Positions 7,493 through 12,032 of a stretch of DNA of 12,032 nucleotides are shown one piece after another; the first letter of the stretch is position 1, and every line of letters begins with the position of its first letter. Position numbers and translations under genes: made by a program. The stretch comes from Flavobacteriales bacterium (GTDB lineage: Bacteria > Bacteroidota > Bacteroidia > Flavobacteriales_D > SKUL01). Below the pieces are notes generated by a model. That model saw only the letters and a list, made by a program, of their open reading frames with translations, did no database searches and was not told where the DNA came from. The stretch is from positions 1 through 12,032 of the forward strand of contig SKUL01000373.1 in assembly GCA_007129985.1 (NCBI GenBank), given 5' to 3'.

Positions 7493-8380
7493 TTGATTAC
7501 CTTGCCCGAAATCAACTTCACATTGCTCAAAAACACCGCATACGCTATCGTTTCGGGCTACCGGGCAATCCGGTCAAAGCCGGTGGTAAAGGAGCTCTGC
7601 AACAGCAGCAATCCGGTTGTTGCAAGGGTTGGAAAGGGCTTGCATGAAGGTCTTTACGGAAACGCCTCTCAATCTGCAGTGGCTGGATTGACCCAAATAG
7701 AAGACCGCCGGCGAGCATTGCTCAACACCCGCGAAACCATAAAAGTCATTGATTACGGTGCCGGAAGCAGCTACGAGCAGCGTACCGAGGAGCAAATGAA
7801 GCAAGGTGTACAAAAGACCGCGGCCATCAGCAATATCTGCAAAGCGAGCAAACCCGCCCGATGGGCAGCGCTGCTCCATCACATTGTTTTGTGCTGCGAA
7901 CCTAAAAGCGCCGTAGAATTGGGTAGTTGCGTGGGAATTTCGGGTTCTTACATCGCCTCCGCCATGAAGAACAATGGAAAAGGGTCGCTCACCACGTTGG
8001 AGGGCTCACCCGAAATTGCACGTATTGCCACCGAAACTTTCAGCACACTCGGACTCGCGAATGCAAAAGTGGTGGCAGGTGCGTTTCACAGTACATTGAG
8101 CAATGTGCTCGAAGCGTCAAAACCTATTGACTTCTTTTTCAACGACGGACACCACGACCGCGATGCCGTGCTGCGCTACTTTGAGCAATCGCTGCCCTAC
8201 CTCAGCCCTAATGCAGTGGTTGCTGTGGACGATATTACCTGGTCTTCGGGCATGAAAAGCGCGTGGAAAACCCTGCGTGAACGCAAGCAAGTGGCTGCAT
8301 CGGTTGATTTAGGCAAAATGGGGATTTTAATCATGGGAGAGCCCGTGCCCGGCAAGTCGCAATTTGATATGCCGCTCTAA
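7493..8380 (+). CDS. Class I SAM-dependent methyltransferase (Methyltransf_24 / O-methyltransferase-like)
   Basis: About 295 residues ending at TAA 8378-8380. The SAM-binding motif I is VELGSCVGISGSYIASAM (141-158); the acidic and His-containing NDGHHD (217-222) and VDDITW (245-250) follow at the spacing seen in small-molecule and sugar O-methyltransferases of this type. A family-typical upstream block VIDYGAGS lies near residue 85. The methyl acceptor is unknown; neighbouring glycosyltransferases make a glycan or lipid plausible, but this is inference. The frame has no ATG or GTG near its 5' end: an in-frame TGA at 7457-7459 limits it and TTG 7493 is the first usable start (TTG 7502 is next). 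No Shine-Dalgarno is visible. A different frame begins with ATG at 7408 and overlaps to 7647, leaving the true N-terminus uncertain. The 3' end overlaps the convergent glycosyltransferase gene by four bases. Confidence 0.82.
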   Translation: MITLPEINFTLLKNTAYAIVSGYRAIRSKPVVKELCNSSNPVVARVGKGLHEGLYGNASQSAVAGLTQIEDRRRALLNTRETIKVIDYGAGSSYEQRTEEQMKQGVQKTAAISNICKASKPARWAALLHHIVLCCEPKSAVELGSCVGISGSYIASAMKNNGKGSLTTLEGSPEIARIATETFSTLGLANAKVVAGAFHSTLSNVLEASKPIDFFFNDGHHDRDAVLRYFEQSLPYLSPNAVVAVDDITWSSGMKSAWKTLRERKQVAASVDLGKMGILIMGEPVPGKSQFDMPL

Positions 8381-9672
8381 GTGCCGGCGGCCAATCCTTT
8401 CAACAAGTCAGCGTACTTTTCGGCCAGAGCGCGACGTGTGTATTGACCAATCAATTCGCGTTTGGGTTGATGAGTACTTTCACCTAAGAGCACTGTTTCG
8501 AGGTATGACCGGATTCCCGCATTATCCTGCCGCTCAAGCATCTGTCCGCAACCCGTTTCTTGCAGCAAACGACTGGCATCACTTTGCACAGAGCCCAGAC
8601 CTAGCACGGGAACCGCACTGGCGAGGTACTCAAAGATCTTGCCCGGTAATCTTCCCAACTCACTGTTGTTATCGTTGAGCACCAACAACAACAGTCGCGA
8701 AGTGCGCATGGCTTCCACTGCCTCGGCGTGTGAAACGTATTGACGGTAATCGAGATGTGCAGAGAGCGAAGACTGACGGATGTACTGCAGCGTACTGGCA
8801 TCGGTTGGGCCGTAGAGTGCGATTCGGAGCTTGTCTCGAAGGGGGGCATGTTCATCCAACAAGGCAGTCAATGCATCCCAAAACGCTGGTGTAAAACGGT
8901 CTGCCCCCAGTGTACCGAAGTGCCCGATAACAATTTCATCGTCTTTGGGGCGAACAGCTTGCTCAAAATCGCGCTCGTCAAACCCGTTGGTAATCAAATC
9001 AACTTCCCGGCCGGCCAATGCACTATATCGCTCCGCCATGGTTGGGGTTACGACCACTACCCTATCTGCCTCGCGGAGTACTTTGAGCTCCAGAGCTGCG
9101 TGCTTTTCGAGGGCCCGCTCACCCATTTGAAAGTGCTCAATGTGGTCCATGTCTTTCCAAAAATCCCGAAAGTCAGCCACCCAACGAATACCCGTGTTGC
9201 GTTTCAGTGCAGCGCCCGCCAGGTGCACACTATGCGGTGGGCCGGTGCTTATCAACACATCGGCAGGATGGTTTTGGAGATATTGAGCAAGGCTTTTCAC
9301 CAGCGGTTTCACCCAGAACTTCCGCGCGTCGGGGATGATGTAGTTTCCGCGGATGTATCCCAGCACCCGCGTGAGCCATCCGGTTTTCTCACCTTCGATA
9401 AAACCCACCGACAACTCTTTCTTGTTTCGTTTTCCGAGCAAAGTTCGCACCGCTCTGAAGGGCTCAAAAACGGGCACGCGGATGATTTCTACACCTTCTG
9501 GAATTTCGGCCAAAAGGCTTTCGTCCAGCACAGGATAATCGGGATTGTCGGGTACGCAAACCACCGCTTCGATGCCATACTCACGCAAAAAACGCGTCAT
9601 CTTTAACCAACGCTGAACCCCGCCACCGCCCGATGGAGGCCAGTAGTAGGTGATAATCAGCGCACGCGTCAT
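8377..9672 (-). CDS. Glycosyltransferase family 4, Bacteroidota WPPSGG type
   Basis: A 431-residue GT-B glycosyltransferase expected to act on the cytosolic face of the membrane with a nucleotide-sugar donor. The N-terminus ALIITYYWPPSGGGGVQRW (4-22) carries the glycine-rich donor/acceptor loop of this subfamily. Further marks are RGNYIIPDARKFWVKP (108-123), STGPPHSVHL (142-151), VADFRDFW (165-172) and, in the donor half, LPGKIFEYLASAVPVLGLG (342-360) with the expected Glu (E348). I set the start at the ATG at 9672 because it overlaps the TGA of the upstream YfhO-like gene as ATGA and opens with the conserved motif; the frame stays open 25 residues further upstream, but those residues overlap the other gene and look non-native. 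The pair is probably translationally coupled. Its TAG stop overlaps the TAA of the convergent methyltransferase. The sugar and acceptor cannot be told from sequence. Confidence 0.9.
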   Translation of the reverse strand: MTRALIITYYWPPSGGGGVQRWLKMTRFLREYGIEAVVCVPDNPDYPVLDESLLAEIPEGVEIIRVPVFEPFRAVRTLLGKRNKKELSVGFIEGEKTGWLTRVLGYIRGNYIIPDARKFWVKPLVKSLAQYLQNHPADVLISTGPPHSVHLAGAALKRNTGIRWVADFRDFWKDMDHIEHFQMGERALEKHAALELKVLREADRVVVVTPTMAERYSALAGREVDLITNGFDERDFEQAVRPKDDEIVIGHFGTLGADRFTPAFWDALTALLDEHAPLRDKLRIALYGPTDASTLQYIRQSSLSAHLDYRQYVSHAEAVEAMRTSRLLLLVLNDNNSELGRLPGKIFEYLASAVPVLGLGSVQSDASRLLQETGCGQMLERQDNAGIRSYLETVLLGESTHQPKRELIGQYTRRALAEKYADLLKGLAAGT

Positions 9673-12032
9673 GCCCCGGGCTGCTGAGATTGGCGGCTGC
9701 GGAAAGCAAGCACAAGACCTCCGGCTACGAGCAGGAGCATCAACCACGAGCTAATCATGGCAATGCGCGCGGTGGTGTGGAAAGCCTCCGGCTCAAACCT
9801 GAACACAATGGTGTGCTCGCCAGCCGGAATTTTCATGCCTCGAAGCAAATAGTTCACTCGAACGTGCTCTACAGGCTCATCATTCAGGTAGGCCTGCCAA
9901 CCCGCATCGTAGAATATCTCCGAAAACACCACAAACTGCTCCTTGCCGGAACTGAAATCGTAGCTCAGTTCATTGGGCTTGTAGCTCGTGATGCTCACCG
10001 AGGCAAGGCTGTCGTACGCAAAGCGACGTGTTTCGCCCAGGTAGGATTCAAAACGCGCATCCATTACAGCAGTATCCTCTGGGTCCAAATCCTCCAGGGC
10101 CAGCATTTCCTCGTCGGCATTGGGTACTACCTCTACATTCTGCACAATCCACGCTGCGCCCAAAGCTGAGCGATTGCGAATAGGTGGAGCTCCCGGATTG
10201 TAAATCACATACCGCGTGTTGAGCATGTTGAGCATGGGTGAGCGCAACAGCGCAAAATCAAGTTTGGACTGGGTAGGCTCGTCCTGCATGACGCGCATAA
10301 TGCCCGCCACTTCATCGCGCAGGTAAAAGTCAATCAATTCCTGAATGCGCTGCAACTTCGCTCCGTGGTAGCCGCCCACCGACTTGTGAAAATAAGGCGT
10401 AACGCCGTCGTTAAATGGATTGTTGAGATTGAGCACCCGGAAGTTGCTCATAAAATTGAGTGCCGATAATTTAGCGATGTTTTTCTCATCCTCGCTCAGT
10501 GCACGTTTGCGAACGCCGGCGTCTTCCTTGGTTTGCTGCACGATACCTTCGTGTACCTGCACCATTTCGTCGAATGAGCGGCGCTCGGCGTAGGAATCAC
10601 CCGCCATGCGCAACAATCCCGGCCGATTGGAAATTTCAGCGTTCAAGACAGAAAGGTCAGCAGCGGAAGCCTGATGCGGAAAGAGATTTTCCCAGGGGTC
10701 TTCCCATTGCATGTAGCGACCACGCTCTTTTTCGTTATTCAGGTAGCGCTTGTTCACCGTCCACATGTCCACCAGTACCAACACACCCACAGCCGCAATC
10801 AGTGCCACAGGCTGAAGGGTTCTGCGCATGTACAAAAAGAGCAACACTGCGGCACCCAGCACAAAGGCAAAGCTTCGCATGGCATCCGCGCGGAAAATAC
10901 CCATTCGAACTTTCTCCAGCTCGTCCATAAACTGGCCAATCATGGCCGATTGCCCGCCCGATTGCTGCATCTGCCGACCGAATTGGTCCACTTCCATGTC
11001 GCTCAAAAAAGAAAAGAAGCTACCCGGAGTGATAATCATAAGCAGCATCAACCCCAGCAATGCGCCCGAGGTGATGAGGAAGGGTTTCTTTGCGGCCTCC
11101 AGTTCTTCAGGGTGTTTCAACCATCGGTTCACCACCAAAACGCCCAGCAGCGGAACCGCCAATCCCGTAACGGACAATATAATGGTTACTGCCCGAAACT
11201 TATCGTAGCCGGGCACCACGTCCAGAAAGAAATCGGTGAGCGCCATAAAGTTCTTTCCCCAGGCCAGCATCACGGTAAGTACCACCGTTGCCAAAATCCC
11301 CCAACGCAGCGGCCCTTTTAGGAGCACCACTCCCAGAATGAAGAGATACATTACAATGGCTCCAAAGTACACCGGCCCTGAAGTAAATGGCTGGTTGCCC
11401 CAGTATTGATTACTCCCTGCGATATTGCTTCTAAACTGAGGGCTTGCATTCTTCAGGTGCGAGCTTCCTTCGCCGATGGCACCCGTTGCCCCACCTTTGG
11501 CATTTGGTATCAGCAACGACCACGTCTCGCCGATACCATAACTCCATTGTGTGACATAATCCCGGTCGAGACCGCGCGTGGCTATTTCTTCATTGCTTTC
11601 GCCCCCCGGCAGAATGGTGAGTTCAGACGGACCGCGTGTGGTGTGCTTTCCGTACTCCCAGGTGTTGTAGAGGCTCGCAAAATTGCACATCACTCCAAGT
11701 AATGCCGCAACCAACAGCAAAGCCGAAGGTTTCAGCCACTCCATCAATTCCTTGTTCTTGAAAGCCCGCACACCTTCGGCCAGCGCATAGAAAATAGCCA
11801 GAATTCCAAAGTAGTAGGTAATCTGCACGTGGTTGGCCTGAATCTGAAGCGCTACGAACAACGCAGTAAGAGCGCCTCCCAGCAAAAACTTTCCGCGGTA
11901 TGCCAGCACGATACCGGCGAGCGTTGGCGCCATGTAGGCAATGGCGTGCGCCTTGGTGTTGTGGCCCGCTTCGATGATGATAAAGTAGTACGACGAAAAC
12001 GCAAAGGCAATGGAACCTGCAATGGCCAGCCA
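9669..12032 (-). CDS. YfhO-family polytopic membrane protein (N-terminus outside window)
   Basis: 787 residues are visible; the frame remains open to the right edge, where translation begins WLAIAGSIAFAFSSYYFIII and EAGHNTKAHAIAY, a conserved loop of the family, so the methionine at 11933 is internal. About twelve hydrophobic segments are visible: a dense block at the N-terminal side, several in the middle, then a soluble region of about 300 residues and one last span close to the C-terminus. Just before that span lies a small beta-rich module (FSEIFYDAGWQAYLNDEPVE, then PAGEHTIVFRFEP), typical of YfhO C-termini. Known for the family: GT-C-like membrane proteins; in Firmicutes YfhO relatives take part in glycosylating teichoic acids from lipid-linked sugars. 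In Bacteroidota the substrate is not established. The coupled downstream GT4 gene supports a role in surface glycan assembly. Full-length relatives usually exceed 800 residues, so roughly 50-100 are missing. Confidence 0.85.
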   Translation of the reverse strand, partial: WLAIAGSIAFAFSSYYFIIIEAGHNTKAHAIAYMAPTLAGIVLAYRGKFLLGGALTALFVALQIQANHVQITYYFGILAIFYALAEGVRAFKNKELMEWLKPSALLLVAALLGVMCNFASLYNTWEYGKHTTRGPSELTILPGGESNEEIATRGLDRDYVTQWSYGIGETWSLLIPNAKGGATGAIGEGSSHLKNASPQFRSNIAGSNQYWGNQPFTSGPVYFGAIVMYLFILGVVLLKGPLRWGILATVVLTVMLAWGKNFMALTDFFLDVVPGYDKFRAVTIILSVTGLAVPLLGVLVVNRWLKHPEELEAAKKPFLITSGALLGLMLLMIITPGSFFSFLSDMEVDQFGRQMQQSGGQSAMIGQFMDELEKVRMGIFRADAMRSFAFVLGAAVLLFLYMRRTLQPVALIAAVGVLVLVDMWTVNKRYLNNEKERGRYMQWEDPWENLFPHQASAADLSVLNAEISNRPGLLRMAGDSYAERRSFDEMVQVHEGIVQQTKEDAGVRKRALSEDEKNIAKLSALNFMSNFRVLNLNNPFNDGVTPYFHKSVGGYHGAKLQRIQELIDFYLRDEVAGIMRVMQDEPTQSKLDFALLRSPMLNMLNTRYVIYNPGAPPIRNRSALGAAWIVQNVEVVPNADEEMLALEDLDPEDTAVMDARFESYLGETRRFAYDSLASVSITSYKPNELSYDFSSGKEQFVVFSEIFYDAGWQAYLNDEPVEHVRVNYLLRGMKIPAGEHTIVFRFEPEAFHTTARIAMISSWLMLLLVAGGLVLAFRSRQSQQPGA

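Noticed and set aside
7408..7647. ATG-started open frame of 79 codons before the methyltransferase
   Set aside because: Its second half overlaps the methyltransferase out of frame and reads as low-complexity Gln/Gly/Lys sequence; kept only as a question about the methyltransferase N-terminus.
8740..9606. Plus-strand open frame of 288 codons
   Set aside because: It is entirely antisense to the GT4 gene, whose motifs and coupled start are convincing; the translation shows no family features.
9673..9747. 25-codon upstream extension of the minus-strand GT4 gene
   Set aside because: It lies inside the YfhO-like coding sequence, lacks similarity to GT4 starts, and the ATG at 9672 forms a classic ATGA overlap just before the conserved motif.
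10674..11321. Plus-strand open frame of 215 codons rich in His and Gln
   Set aside because: It mirrors membrane and linker segments of the YfhO-like gene on the other strand and has the residue bias expected of an antisense shadow.

Overview
The window looks like a chromosomal segment of a Bacteroidota bacterium, most likely a Flavobacteriia-type marine or aquatic lineage. The clearest sign is a giant secreted protein ending in a gliding-motility-associated C-terminal domain (type B sorting domain of the type IX secretion system, T9SS), a signature of this phylum. Other signs are starts without a Shine-Dalgarno sequence, TTG starts, and protein families (FemAB-like GNAT, Bacteroidota-type GT4 enzymes, a long YfhO) typical of the group. 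Overall composition is near 50% GC, but the giant gene and the spacers on both sides of it are visibly more A+T-rich.

Layout. (1) Bases 1-2623, plus strand: a tight run of three genes, namely the C-terminal part of a sulfotransferase, a FemAB/GNAT-type N-acyltransferase and a GT4 glycosyltransferase. The first gap is 9 bp and the second junction is a 4-base TTGA overlap, so they probably form one operon for building and decorating a surface glycan. (2) Bases 2624-2846: an A+T-rich spacer with a hairpin followed by eight T residues (possible terminator) and a weak Bacteroidota-style promoter candidate. (3) Bases 2847-6863, plus strand: a 1338-residue T9SS cargo protein with signal peptide, DUF7948-like N-terminal domain, seven SBBP beta-propeller repeats of about 65 residues, seven Cys-paired repeats of about 52 residues, an Ig-like and a PKD-like domain, and the sorting domain. 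(4) Bases 6864-7492: about 630 bp with no convincing gene but many short inverted repeats. (5) Bases 7493-8380, plus strand: a class I SAM-dependent methyltransferase with a probable TTG start. (6) Bases 8377-12032, minus strand: a YfhO-family multi-membrane-span protein running off the right edge, followed through an ATGA overlap by a second GT4 glycosyltransferase. The methyltransferase and this glycosyltransferase converge so tightly that their stop codons overlap on opposite strands.

Taken together, the flanking genes suggest cell-envelope glycan work: sugar transfer, sulfation, acylation and membrane-side glycosylation. The giant protein is a secreted or surface-anchored adhesin-like molecule. 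I see no CRISPR array, tRNA, rRNA or intact mobile element, and no clear defence or toxin system. The least explained parts are the structured non-coding stretch at 6864-7492 and the 7+7 repeat architecture of the giant protein.
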